Assembly (NCBI RefSeq): GCF_001191005.1
Contig: NZ_CP012201.1
Span: 1,736,001-1,800,000 of the forward strand
Source: Massilia sp. NR 4-1
GTDB taxonomy: Bacteria; Pseudomonadota; Gammaproteobacteria; Burkholderiales; Burkholderiaceae_D
DNA: 64,000 nt
Reading direction: 5' to 3'
The notes beneath the pieces were generated by a model. That model worked only from the letters and a program-made list of their open reading frames with translations. It made no database searches and was not told the DNA's origin. Of the stretch, positions 24,801 to 30,973 are shown one piece after another (positions within the stretch are counted from its first letter, which is position 1; each line of letters starts with the position of its first letter). The position numbers were made by a program, and so were the translations under genes.

Positions 24801-27800
24801 GACAACATCGCCAAGCAGGAATCGCTGGGCTGGATAATCGATCAGCGCGTGGCCGGCCGCATTAACAATACGAGCTTCCACAGCGAACAGCGCCAGCTCG
24901 CCAACCGGACCGTGGACCGCTGGGGCAATGTGCTGTCCATCACGGACCCACGCGATCCGAACTGGAAGGTCGTGTACACGTACAACCACAGCAACCAGCA
25001 GTTAACCCAGTCCAGCGGCAGCGGCGTCGCCAACGATCCGGTCGTGGCCACGAAGGCCGCTTACGATCAGCTGGGCCGGCTTATCAGCACCATCGATGCC
25101 CGCGGCAATGGCATGGGCTACGCCTATGATGCCAACGGCAATCTGGTCAAGGAGAGCCACGCCGATGGCGGCCTGCTCGAAAGTGCCTACGATCTGTTTG
25201 GCAACCGTACCTATCTGCGCCGCAAGGATACGGCGACGCAGAAATCCGTCCAGCAAAACTACGCGTATGACCAGCTCGGCCATATGACCAGCAGCTTCAC
25301 CGAAGCGAAACTGCGCGTGGTATGGCTGACCAACAATACCGCTTCCTGGATCAAGGACGGCGACCGCAACAACGACGTCCATATCGACGCGGACCGCCAG
25401 CTCACGGACAGCTTCCAGTACGACGAACTGGGCCGCAAGATCAGCAGCACCGATGCCGCCGGAGTCACTTCGACCACCGAATACGACCTGGAAAACAACG
25501 TCATCGCCACCATGACGGCTGGCCGCTACCGCGTCGCCACCACCTACGACGGCATGCACAACCGGCGCGCCAGCCTCGACGCCAACGGCATGACCATGCG
25601 CTGGACGGTGGAGAATTATGGCGCGATCACGAGCTACACCGACCTGGGTGGCAATATCACCGGCTATACCTACGATGGCACGGGGCAAAAGCTGTCGATG
25701 CAGATCAAGCGCGCCAACGGTGCCGTAGGCGAAACGACTTACGGTTATGAAGATGGCCGCCTGGTCCGCGTCTACGACGGCGTGAGCAAACTGACCACGC
25801 GCTACACCTATGACGCCGCCGGCAACCGCCTGAGCGAGAAGCAGAGCTACGCCGCCGATGCCGCGCGCCGTCCGGAGCGGCTGCAGAACAACGTCATGAC
25901 GTATGACCGCTACAACCGCCTGTTGACCGTCAAGGACGATCTGTACACCCTGAGCTATACCTACGACCTGAACGGCAACCGCACCAGCGTCACCACCTGG
26001 ATCGTCGGTGGCGCACAAGCCAGCACGGTGTACAACACCTACGATAAGATGAACCGGCAGTTGCTGGTCAATGGTATCGCCAACACCGGCGACATCAACA
26101 AGGACCTCGGCAAGAACGGGCACTTGCTGGCCTATGACCAGTTGGGCAACCGCACCAAGGACAGCTACACCGGCAAACGCGCCAGCGACGGCAGCGTCGG
26201 CATCACTGCCGAAACCTTCGAATACGATGGCGCCGGCCGCCTGTCGGCCGTCAACCGCGACGATTGGCTGATCGACCAGCGCGATTACGATGCCGTCGGC
26301 CGGGTGTCACGCGCCGGGATGATCGACCAGCCGATCTTGCTGCGGCGCAAAGCCATCGAGAAGCTTGGCCTCGACCTGCAAACACGCTCCTACGCTTACG
26401 ACGTCGGCGGCCATGTGATCCGTCAGAACGACCGCTACTGGAACCGCCCCGACCTGGACATCTTCTACGTCCAAGACCCAGGCGAACCGCTGGGCGGCTA
26501 CGATGCCATGGGTAATCTGCGCGGTTATGTCGTGGTGACCGAATTCCCCCAGGAAGGCGACAAGGGCTATTACACCATCAACTACGACTGGCTCGATGGG
26601 CCGAAGGAGGTGTCGACCCAGCTCAAGCAGCACGGCAAAATCACCATGACCGGCAGCACCCTCGACACCTACGGCCGCCGCATCAGTTCGGTCACGCCCG
26701 AGGGCAAGGTCAGCGAGTTCTTCTACGATGCCGACGGCCATGTGCAAGCCAAGACCATCGACGGCAAGGCCGCCTTCAACCTGATCGTCAACGGCCAGGT
26801 GCTGGGTGAGGAAGACAAGAACCTCGACAACGTCATGGGCTCGACCTATGAAACGGCCACCGCCACCGCCCTCACCGCGCCGCCGGCGATGTACCGGGTC
26901 GTCGGCGACAACGAAACGCTGGAAGGCATTGCGCAAGCGCTGTGGGGCGAGCGCAACCTGTGGTACCTGATCGGCGACGCCAACAACCTCGACCGCAGCG
27001 CCAAGCTCAAGGCGGGCGACGCCCTGCGCGTTCCAACCCGCAGCAACAGCGTCTACAACGACAGCGACAGCTTCAAGCCCTACGACGCCAGCGAGCAGCT
27101 CGGCAACACGGCGCCGACCATGGCGCCGCCGAAGCCGCCGAAGAAAGGCGGCTGTGGCGTCATCGGCCAGGTGATCATGGTCGTGGTGGCGGTGGTGGTC
27201 ACCTGGATCACCGCCGGTGCAGCCGTCGGGGCGGTCACGTCCGCCATGACGACGCTAGGCGCCTCCACGGCAGTTGCTGGAGCGGTCGGGACTGTCGTGG
27301 GCAGCGCAATCGGTGCAGCCGTGGGTTCCATCGCCAGCCAAGGCGTTGGCATCGCGATTGGCGCCCAAGATGGCTTCAACTGGAAAGCGGTTGGCCTGGC
27401 GGCCATAGGCGGAGGAGTCACCGCTGGCATAGGCGTTGCCTTTGATACTGGAACCTTGGGAAGCATCTTTGCAGAACAGGGTTGGCAAGGCGCGGCCGCG
27501 CGTGCTGTCCTTTCCAATACCCTGAGCCAAGGCATTGCCAATATCACGGGCTTGCAGCACGGCTTTAACTGGCGCAGTGTCGTGGCCTCTGGCGTCGGCG
27601 CAGCGGCTGGCAGCGTGGCCGCCGGTGCGCTCAAAGGCGATAATATGCTTGCCAAGATCACCGCCGGCAACGAACTGGCGCAGCGCTCGGCCGTGGGCTT
27701 CATCGCCGGCACGGCCACTGCGCTGGCGCGCGGCGGTAAGATTGATGTGGTGACCATTGCCACCGATGCGTTTGGCAATGCGCTGGGGGAAAGCCTGAAA

Positions 27801-28826
27801 GACCAAATACATTCATCGCTTAACCAGTCAAGTGGTGCGAGTGGAGGCGGGCGCCAAGGAGGGATGGGAGCCTACGTCGGGCCTGAGGATGAAGATCCCA
27901 ATGCCATCGGTCCGAATCCTGGAAACACACGTGATCGTTCGCGCTTTATCTCGACGGTGGCCACCACAGCGAAAGAAGAAGCTCGATACAAACAAGAATT
28001 GGCCGCCGAAAATGGCTGGTACGATGATGGATTGGTATGCAAGCCGATTCGCTCAATCGATGAAAATGGTCAACGTTTAGTGAATGCTACTGGCGATGGG
28101 TTGAGTGGAGCACAGCGATATTTACGGGATAATGGATTTACTGATCGTCGAGCCGGGACTTTGGAGTACAACGTTGGCCGGCGTTTAATCGAGGATATCG
28201 GCATTGTTGGCGCGCCGGAAGCAGCTATTGGGTTGATTCCAACCCGGACAGCCACAGTTGCTGGTCGCTACCTTAACGCTGCAGGAGATCTGATATTTGG
28301 CGAACAAAGAATGGCAAGGCTTGCACTAGATTCAGAACTCAAGGTCGGCATTAGTGCAAACCTTGGTGTCGGTTACCAACTTGATGGGCCTTCGCCAATA
28401 GGTACAATATCGAAGCCTAATCCATTCGAATATGGCGACATTGAATTATCAAAAAGGCACTTAATAGGCAACCTAAGTATTCCAAAGAAAACAGGTAATA
28501 CTCTGTTTCTCGGTACACGAGAAGAAGCCATGTTCGACTTGACAGAGATTCGATGGGGATTGGCTGCCCGTAACGGTGAATCATTTACAGTTTCCTCAGG
28601 CAGGACATGGGGAATGCACAATAGCTCCATACATCCGATTTCTGGCAACAGTGTGGTAAACGTTACTTCTCAAGAGTACAACATTCTGGTCCAAGGCCAA
28701 AAGCAGGGCATTGACAAAGCATTGCAAACATTGGATAAGATGGGAGGGAAAAATTTGCTCTCGCCAGCGGAAGTGGGTCGTACAAGAAATATTTTGGATA
28801 TTATGCGGAGTCGAAAAGGTGACTAA
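12882..28826 (+). CDS. Giant RHS/YD-repeat polymorphic toxin with DUF4214 array, LysM and variable C-terminus (rhs2)
   Basis: A complete 5314-aa protein. The ATG has a good AGGAG 9 nt upstream. There is no signal peptide. Order: a short N-terminal region with LFNGNVTLSEKDEFLA, which resembles other RHS N-termini; YD repeats (about 150-2300); a beta-rich domain (about 2310-2395); about fourteen DUF4214-like motifs with coiled-coil spacers (about 2400-3985); YD repeats (about 4000-4640); LysM (about 4670-4720); a Lys-rich stretch and a hydrophobic segment (about 4762-4785); a glycine-zipper region; junction IATDAFGNALGES (about 4957); then about 345 unassigned residues. The last part is AT-richer and probably toxic, by analogy with polymorphic toxins. 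The route of secretion is not evident. The stop codon overlaps the region of the following immunity-gene start. Confidence 0.92.
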   Translation: MVAIVSGNGLGVQNSSASILGLNGIFGNGAQGSSREAAYINLFNGNVTLSEKDEFLAARSIDAGLTRSYNSQGAASGGFGWRHGPVRRLSFDGAPNAAGSKVTLTDADGSASLYLFDGQRYVSTDGGGAFRTIVYDAGSQQWTWQDNHNDRAGLYEIYDSKGLLQSTCNLGGMVRSYEYTTVLGQDLISVVKNPASGDVTSYAYDARGKLAQISTMAGDKTVSSTTYGFTGDRLTSVSVDLTPENSSDAVVYTTTYGYDAASRVNRITQSDGSVLGFDYDATGRVAAFYDDAGSKTLITYAAGRATVTDPLGYKTTYVSGANGLLSEVIVNDGAAAALVQRSKYFYDASGNLERMSDIRGIETKYTYDKNGNWLTRRDSAGLLVTRRYTANNLLASETSYQVADTDGDNASTAPMTTRYVYNSQNQLCFVLSAEGKVTEYRYDALGLRSAQWQYNDRSYPVSADPALIVSEEALSAWSAGADRAQAQLQEYAYDARGTLTTSTSYTAVGADGKGSGAVVQSYVRDHGGQILSSYAGTRKTADYAYDGLGRVISQTKDDGSTLYTYNGNATTVSITPTGANRPVRSTTSTYDTAGRLLSATETTADAGDSKITNVYDKDGRLHSSTDANGLTSYNFYDQAGRLIFAIDPSRTGTRYVYNSLGQLVQTTVYAIPVPAINMMSSAGVPVNPSSFGTANAYDRHSYISYDSAGRILDTVDVEGYVTRRFYDGASRLIRSTAYIAPLTPAQLKTYATTPVAPTASTVGADRDTYNIYDSDDRLIGTVDADAYLTELRYDADGNVVKKIRYASQVKTPAANTLAGLQISANPAEDRVTEFRYGAGKRLLLQSDSDGSYQKFNYDGAGNVTGIERGTDRMTMARYDAQGRVISELNAEGALRLRQLPPGISLETVWQQYAVDYTYNNAGQRTSVRDAMGNRTLFHYDGHGKLRFTVDALGGISENRYDSNGALIKTVRYAKNIGLANLAQLRGGDTQELQTLVPALRDDTQDQADTFYYDDAGRLLFTVNAGGRVQGLQYNVFGQVAVKVSYNTILADKTVKGLVGGRGKTALAELAGFPNKDVKNAREAVVYDIKGRLRFTINPASQQLGITGYTYNEFGELKDTTVYNRPHDPNSFEGAVDDITRVSSQPAFVQSVESYAYNKRGLRIDTTDALKNHTLTSYNAFGAASMVSKLATANSIVRSSLDISLRTIYDRGGRVLATIDGRGALVYNRYDNSDNLVERIAYANPLSLTTAERATAADIADIAAALTDLEHDQRQRFVYDADNRLTSTLTSQRYDAVAKSTAWSVSSQEYDKRGNVVVRKAYAQHLWLNEAAGFVTGTPAVDEADALTRTSYDALNRAVATATLQRVEGGVKVWSLTAQRYDGFGNIISKIQYATPLRSNDPPADLLSAAASSAADRRTLFSYDSQNRVRLTIDTEGAITQFGYDSRGNVMTETRFAKEVSLGDSIPANFALPASDQDRLIAHEYDLANRLIRTISAFSQTEKRYDMAGNLQSLTYWGEPVRTEKYFYDLNGRLRFTLGPFGLKENRYNALGQLIQTVQYEAAVNLPVFNSAAPTTAAIEAELIKYSANFPALYYQRIQSFEYDAQGNLVKSTDAMQNSESYGYDALGRKTSFTNKLGQTWTYGYDAAGRLVSELSPEVKVYIHALITTMGSWGNGNAARMLTKMEYDALGNLIRREEGVAGEPGRVTEYRYDRVGRQIETILPAAEVDAGGAPGPRNDVWVRGSVKVRYDAFGNAVSNEDVGGKLSYKIYDKLGRVRFAQDALGYVTEYELSSYGEVTTLTRYSQPQRSAAGQTEADFKRDLILDAAQDRSIKSSYDKAGRLLKTVEPLVWSYDQQSITSSMYVEAAKTTEFQYNSFGEVTSEVIYGAAADGTRVGNQKETRYAYDQRGLKVGQLNVTGYSAGATPNGYVTRYAYDAAGNLLQQKEFNADASEKWDEIRPISTAPSNQKTDLDRILNYTYDKNNHRLTETQEMVRFFDAAKGETKGSLTTTTTYDALGRAIKVEDALKNATFTYYDALGRVTAIAKQLNERESKLTEFKLDIYGNAILNIEYAKAALNASVTAPPTVVDAASADNRVTATRFDINGRAMEVLDAVRFAKGEINKTIHYSYDIFGRVAKQWRSVTNHAGQEEISYQVNGYDSLGRLKSVRTPGNRDLVDGKTAVEIEKRTVYNGFGETISTHIRDAFGDRETSYSHYDRAGRVWRSNGEDGIHKVFFYDVYGQQTTLLRSASAQKDALLGLAEAKQALSLRDIVRTDRQYNTLGHVIDVRENAQQSVFRRENGGWVKTTALDGFSREDLIVLANAPEKGRVASLRYRLSTESVWTDALVERLQELDGYMVFSSGGMDAGDYVYELTVKAGNGPAALVASGGLRILAGEPIAQHAQLFGLYLLLFNRAADPGGMNFWMDKYNKGFTLSQIAADMYASKEGKARLPEDRAVLIRQLMAVAKRSPSQDLSYPLEFERWHSALVKAGTDLQACGAVLADMATYYRAPLQKRVDAAINYVITGGGNDQATADRLVGLADTSPDGAIAEGNQAAALDRQRSQLARLYVGLLSRVPDKPSFDARWTALSAGASMESVALEMLKSSEGQSALLVGSGLPAGDAFNRRLVTLAYQNLLGRAPADLELTWELGRLSQQTPDLSHGTFLVALADRVANAAAGKADMTQARQRLFLRVQLGLMYAKAPIPTTEASTVAAYYRAVLASIRTDLDVSAAAAASQATLQNLTTDMQQFLTDSKAATGFTPLDAQRHKLARLYAVLLNRAPDQGGFEFWQKALQSGVSWKDVANSMLNGEGSKDALYPVMQSYSDFIARVYRIAFGRDVDHLTIAPWLERIPFSSRAEVALEIIDAVLSSTKPEDFSSRDLLINKASVGLMYALHLGGNDVAAARQINEMVTATNIQLANQFAITARAQEITDQARSLSDSLTLAVARLGSAQTITPQVIQAADNAAKALAAAKANPLALPMLRAAYLYVGLLNRTGAGRPGLELGGLAAMTLQIRDGATDIAMAQSMLDSDEGKRIFPPENYNAQEYVSQLYRQMLNREPDTGGLAFWTATATKVENRAAVAIGVLNGYLEGLPDDSSSYKLPNLQGRIEFYQRIGSALDTIGAQLGNTATLANEAAKISKDIETRQATAKSSQAAYDTAFKQAETTNSQAMIEVGRLFVGLFNRGNAPGQKAIDISGWNFWARGRIQGVSLASISETFLGADDGKALFPPSQTNQEFIDQLCSQALGRPAQAGDPWLAILNRGERSRAWVAAELISNLTERTAPNEADYLAKARLDQRVLDALKTSEAAAKAEIAIAQRDVDAKLAIKNTADQGDTVAQRKRELDAASRVTLADFPAAEQARILAAPSLALLASANFGTLNRLLVAFNQKPSYEEFRKLLQDLDASKIVLADLLRPLAMPLTDRKAFFTDLYRMVLKREPDEGGFKWWLENNYTNGMTDPGKVAWEFYDAARQELREPIAGLSKRTDFEAEAASSEAALRSRFQGEADGYLRTVAGIQEQIDARYRQAKQDYDAAVRGVAEADLAWQLASSYLIVAKAAPAAIAAAIKVNTAAVAAANATAALLAAQNQLAAIKDKLGMPSDATLAQLSALATSASGMSTAMPLLTTLLGARSAVDQANIERTKLAQQMDADPALANNATALIRVFIALTGRAPTLAELRTYLRSMEVGATLVQATDAMVTAIIGTTGGDHILRVMYPNCVGIAGLPPDAARWLKALETQSRGQVALDFTRRLAIGELDAGSKTYHGKLANAINALLPPLQKERDTPDVQAALLANTTRLRAEADAITQPAHRGFSLNTKIVIETHQVYAQMLGREPTAEEMLTARDIFTKTRSMLGVIDRILASAEGQACLNTTGSAAQYASALFRIGFSREPSAAELTALFNSVNGVGKAKATYDFTLGAYASKYSELNQLTGRAVLMARVDIGLATAPQKLKQYADLLAAGAVIADNIAKQESLGWIIDQRVAGRINNTSFHSEQRQLANRTVDRWGNVLSITDPRDPNWKVVYTYNHSNQQLTQSSGSGVANDPVVATKAAYDQLGRLISTIDARGNGMGYAYDANGNLVKESHADGGLLESAYDLFGNRTYLRRKDTATQKSVQQNYAYDQLGHMTSSFTEAKLRVVWLTNNTASWIKDGDRNNDVHIDADRQLTDSFQYDELGRKISSTDAAGVTSTTEYDLENNVIATMTAGRYRVATTYDGMHNRRASLDANGMTMRWTVENYGAITSYTDLGGNITGYTYDGTGQKLSMQIKRANGAVGETTYGYEDGRLVRVYDGVSKLTTRYTYDAAGNRLSEKQSYAADAARRPERLQNNVMTYDRYNRLLTVKDDLYTLSYTYDLNGNRTSVTTWIVGGAQASTVYNTYDKMNRQLLVNGIANTGDINKDLGKNGHLLAYDQLGNRTKDSYTGKRASDGSVGITAETFEYDGAGRLSAVNRDDWLIDQRDYDAVGRVSRAGMIDQPILLRRKAIEKLGLDLQTRSYAYDVGGHVIRQNDRYWNRPDLDIFYVQDPGEPLGGYDAMGNLRGYVVVTEFPQEGDKGYYTINYDWLDGPKEVSTQLKQHGKITMTGSTLDTYGRRISSVTPEGKVSEFFYDADGHVQAKTIDGKAAFNLIVNGQVLGEEDKNLDNVMGSTYETATATALTAPPAMYRVVGDNETLEGIAQALWGERNLWYLIGDANNLDRSAKLKAGDALRVPTRSNSVYNDSDSFKPYDASEQLGNTAPTMAPPKPPKKGGCGVIGQVIMVVVAVVVTWITAGAAVGAVTSAMTTLGASTAVAGAVGTVVGSAIGAAVGSIASQGVGIAIGAQDGFNWKAVGLAAIGGGVTAGIGVAFDTGTLGSIFAEQGWQGAAARAVLSNTLSQGIANITGLQHGFNWRSVVASGVGAAAGSVAAGALKGDNMLAKITAGNELAQRSAVGFIAGTATALARGGKIDVVTIATDAFGNALGESLKDQIHSSLNQSSGASGGGRQGGMGAYVGPEDEDPNAIGPNPGNTRDRSRFISTVATTAKEEARYKQELAAENGWYDDGLVCKPIRSIDENGQRLVNATGDGLSGAQRYLRDNGFTDRRAGTLEYNVGRRLIEDIGIVGAPEAAIGLIPTRTATVAGRYLNAAGDLIFGEQRMARLALDSELKVGISANLGVGYQLDGPSPIGTISKPNPFEYGDIELSKRHLIGNLSIPKKTGNTLFLGTREEAMFDLTEIRWGLAARNGESFTVSSGRTWGMHNSSIHPISGNSVVNVTSQEYNILVQGQKQGIDKALQTLDKMGGKNLLSPAEVGRTRNILDIMRSRKGD
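20085..24850 (+). repeat. DUF4214-like repeat array inside rhs2
   Basis: About fourteen recognisable motif copies, for example LFNRAADPGGMNFW, LLNRAPDQGGFEFW, MLNREPDTGGLAFW and VLKREPDEGGFKWW. They are interspersed with Ala/Gln-rich helical spacers. The array sits at the same place as in rhs1, between a beta-rich domain and the second YD block that begins VDRWGNVLSI. The copy number and spacer sequences differ from rhs1, so the array appears to evolve by gain and loss of units. The counts are by eye. Confidence 0.75.
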
Positions 28827-29196
28827 TACAAACTCAATGCAGCTCTTTTTTGAGATCGGACAAGCGGAACAAACTCTTATCAATGTGCTTCGTGACGCGC
28901 TAGGCTTTGCAGTTGAGTCTACGGACATTGAAGTTCCTGATGCCTTCGGGTTTGTGCAGATCACAGATTATGAAAAGGGCTTCAACCAAGGGGTGCTCAT
29001 AACATGGCCCCTTGATTCGCGAATCCTGGTTGATGAGGACGAAGTTGCTAAGAAAATTGCAGTTCGATTGAGGACGCGTATTCTGATTGAGAAAGAATCG
29101 GAGGACTGCTGGTTTCAGATATCGCTAACAGGCGAATTAGCACCTGCTGCTGTTCAACTATCAGAATCCGGAGTAGATATAGCCACTGTCTCTTAG
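28819..29196 (+). CDS. Putative immunity protein for the rhs2 C-terminal toxin
   Basis: 125 aa if it starts at the GTG at 28819, which overlaps the last 8 nt of rhs2 and has GGAG 8 nt upstream. An ATG at 28837 is the alternative start. The frame extends further upstream inside rhs2, but that part has no plausible ribosome binding site. The protein is soluble and acidic, with features such as DIEVPDAFGFVQITDYEKG and no signal peptide. No family is recognised. Translational coupling to the toxin gene, small size and low GC support an immunity role; this is inference. Confidence 0.65.
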   Translation: MTNTNSMQLFFEIGQAEQTLINVLRDALGFAVESTDIEVPDAFGFVQITDYEKGFNQGVLITWPLDSRILVDEDEVAKKIAVRLRTRILIEKESEDCWFQISLTGELAPAAVQLSESGVDIATVS

Positions 29197-29201
29197 GAAT
29201 C

Positions 29202-29621
29202 CTTCTTTACACCCACGAGCTGCTTGGCTGCCATTTTTCCCAATCTGGCAAAGCCAAGACAGCGGAAGAGACATTGGAACCGGCACTCATTGCTCATTAC
29301 GGTCCGCTGGGTCGTGTGTCAGCGCCGTTTTTGCAGCGTTCAGATAACTGTTTGGTCTTCACAAGCCGCAGCTATACCGTACTGGTACGCAGTTATGGCC
29401 TGCGCCACAAACTCATCACACCGCATTGCCCAGAGCAGAACGGCATGGTGGAACGCGTGATTCGGACACAGAAGGAACAAGGTGTGCATCGCCACCGCTT
29501 TGAGACTTTACAACACGCCAGCCGGGTTATTGAGGACTGGATCGGGTTCTACAACAATCAGCACCCGCACCAAGCACTGGGCATGAAAGTACCCGCTAAG
29601 ACATCTAAATTAGCGATCTAA
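29202..29621 (+). mobile_element. IS3-family transposase remnant (C-terminal integrase part)
   Basis: About 140 codons in one frame, beginning around LYTHELLGCHFSQSGKAKTA and ending at a TAA. They carry the C-terminal half of an IS3-type OrfB: RSDNCLVFTSRSY (usually RSDNGLVF, second catalytic Asp) and PEQNGMVERVIRT (catalytic Glu), then a typical FYNNQHPHQAL ending. The N-terminal part, first catalytic Asp, OrfA and both ends are missing. It begins only a few nt after the putative immunity gene, so it marks a recombination joint. It is inactive. Confidence 0.85.
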
Positions 29622-29646
29622 GTTGAGTAAGAACCGCTGGGTCATT

Positions 29647-29755
29647 GCACCACAAAACTTAAACCGTACTCCAACCTGCTCGCCGCCGGCACAGCCATTG
29701 CCGACAATATCGCCAAGCAGGAACGCTGACTTGGGTCAGCAATCAGCGCGTGATC
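29647..29755 (+). pseudogene. Remnant of rhs core DNA
   Basis: The stretch around LLAAGTAIADNIAKQE (29675-29730) matches rhs2 at about 24748-24860 (LLAAGAVIADNIAKQE), with a 1-nt deletion near its start and a stop after KQER. It therefore derives from the end of a DUF4214 array, just before the second YD block, of a third, lost rhs copy. The 29197-29760 stretch holds only this and the IS3 fragment. Confidence 0.75.
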
Positions 29756-29759
29756 GCGC

Positions 29760-30905
29760 TTATCGCAGTGAAAAAATCTCTCTAAGCTTTTGCACCGTTT
29801 TTTGCCAGAACGATTGCGATGGCAGCTTCGATCTTTCGGATTTTCTGGTGAAATGCTCTTCTCTTGTATATGAACTCAGCGCGTCGCGCCCGGAAATAGG
29901 CGGCAAGTCCGATTCGCGAGGTGCGGCCACTTTGGGTGCGGCATCTATCTTTGGCGCCACCGCTGGCGTCGTGATCGGAGGAACAACGCTGATGCGAATT
30001 TCGGAAACCGGTGCAGCCGACGGCACATGCGGTCTGTTGATGGACATGTTGGAGGAAGCGCGCGTCATCTCGCTCTTCCTATCGGGCGTTACCGGAGCAG
30101 CTTGAGGTGAAACAGCTGGTTTGTGCTGCGGCTTGATCGGAGCCGGTACAACTTCCTCCATTTCCACGATTGGCTCCATGGCCATCTCGTCAAACAAATT
30201 CGCCAGGTTATTAGAGATCCAGCTAGTATCCTCGGTCAATTTCAAGAACAACTGCTCTGAAAAAGGTGCTGGGTTCGGCATCCGTCCTGCCTTGACCAGC
30301 TTTCCAGTTCTGCCTTGATTGACGAAGTATTTGCCCAGACTGCATTGCTGTGGACTCAACCAAGTGGTGTTCAATTTGGATCGCGGCGGTTTATCGATGA
30401 TGAATCTGACGCGGTATGCTTGCTTATCGACCGGGCGCACCACAAAATCGATGAAGGTCAGCAGTAAGTAAGGCACTGCCCAAACCGGCAGGCCTGAATA
30501 CTTCCATATGCCATGCTTGTCCGCCTCTTTCAGCAGCAAAGCAAACACCGCACTGGTAATGGCGCCCTTCCCGGTGGCGGCGACCAGAAAAGCAAAGGCA
30601 CGTCTGAGGTTTTCTGGCTGGTAGAACCGGTTCCGGAGGGCGACGGCCCTTGCGTCAGCCACATCCTCGTCGACGTCGCGCAGCCAGCTATAGCATGGAT
30701 GGTAGGGATACGACAGTTCGCAATGTGGCTGGCCAGGGCCGCGCTGATGATGGTTGAAACTGGCGGTTTTTACCACGCTGTTCGCGGCCGAGAGAAACAG
30801 CTCCTCCCCGCAAGCCGGACAAATCGCGTGTTCATGGCGCGACCCTCGCGTGTGCTGAAAGACGGTAACGGAGACCATTCGGCCTTTGTAGATCGCTGTT
30901 TCCAC
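29760..30905 (-). CDS. Hypothetical protein with N-terminal Cys/His cluster
   Basis: 381 aa starting at a GTG at 30905, supported by AGGAG 8 nt upstream; a Met ten codons in is an alternative. The N-terminus has a CPACGEELF knuckle, then NHHQRGPGQPHCELSYPYHPC, so Cys and His are spaced as in a small zinc-binding domain, loosely like the N-terminus of CoiA-type proteins. A globular middle region (about 75-240) follows, with one hydrophobic stretch (VPYLLLTFIDFVV). The rest is a Pro/Ala-rich linker (about 245-330) and a basic C-terminus. It lies 68 nt downstream of flhA on the same strand and may be read from the flagellar operon. I do not recognise the family and give no function. Confidence 0.6.
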   Translation of the reverse strand: METAIYKGRMVSVTVFQHTRGSRHEHAICPACGEELFLSAANSVVKTASFNHHQRGPGQPHCELSYPYHPCYSWLRDVDEDVADARAVALRNRFYQPENLRRAFAFLVAATGKGAITSAVFALLLKEADKHGIWKYSGLPVWAVPYLLLTFIDFVVRPVDKQAYRVRFIIDKPPRSKLNTTWLSPQQCSLGKYFVNQGRTGKLVKAGRMPNPAPFSEQLFLKLTEDTSWISNNLANLFDEMAMEPIVEMEEVVPAPIKPQHKPAVSPQAAPVTPDRKSEMTRASSNMSINRPHVPSAAPVSEIRISVVPPITTPAVAPKIDAAPKVAAPRESDLPPISGRDALSSYTREEHFTRKSERSKLPSQSFWQKTVQKLREIFSLR

Positions 30906-30973
30906 TATCGCAGCTCCTGTGGTTTTCTCGTTGCCGCCATACTAGCCAGTTTTACCGCATCAAACAAACGCGG

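Noticed and set aside
12882..28826. CRISPR-like or satellite repeats in the rhs genes
   Set aside because: The repeats are protein-level YD and DUF4214 motifs with diverged DNA and no constant repeat/spacer pattern.
30906..30973. Rho-independent terminator after flhA
   Set aside because: Only a 4-bp stem with a mixed tail can be drawn; not convincing.
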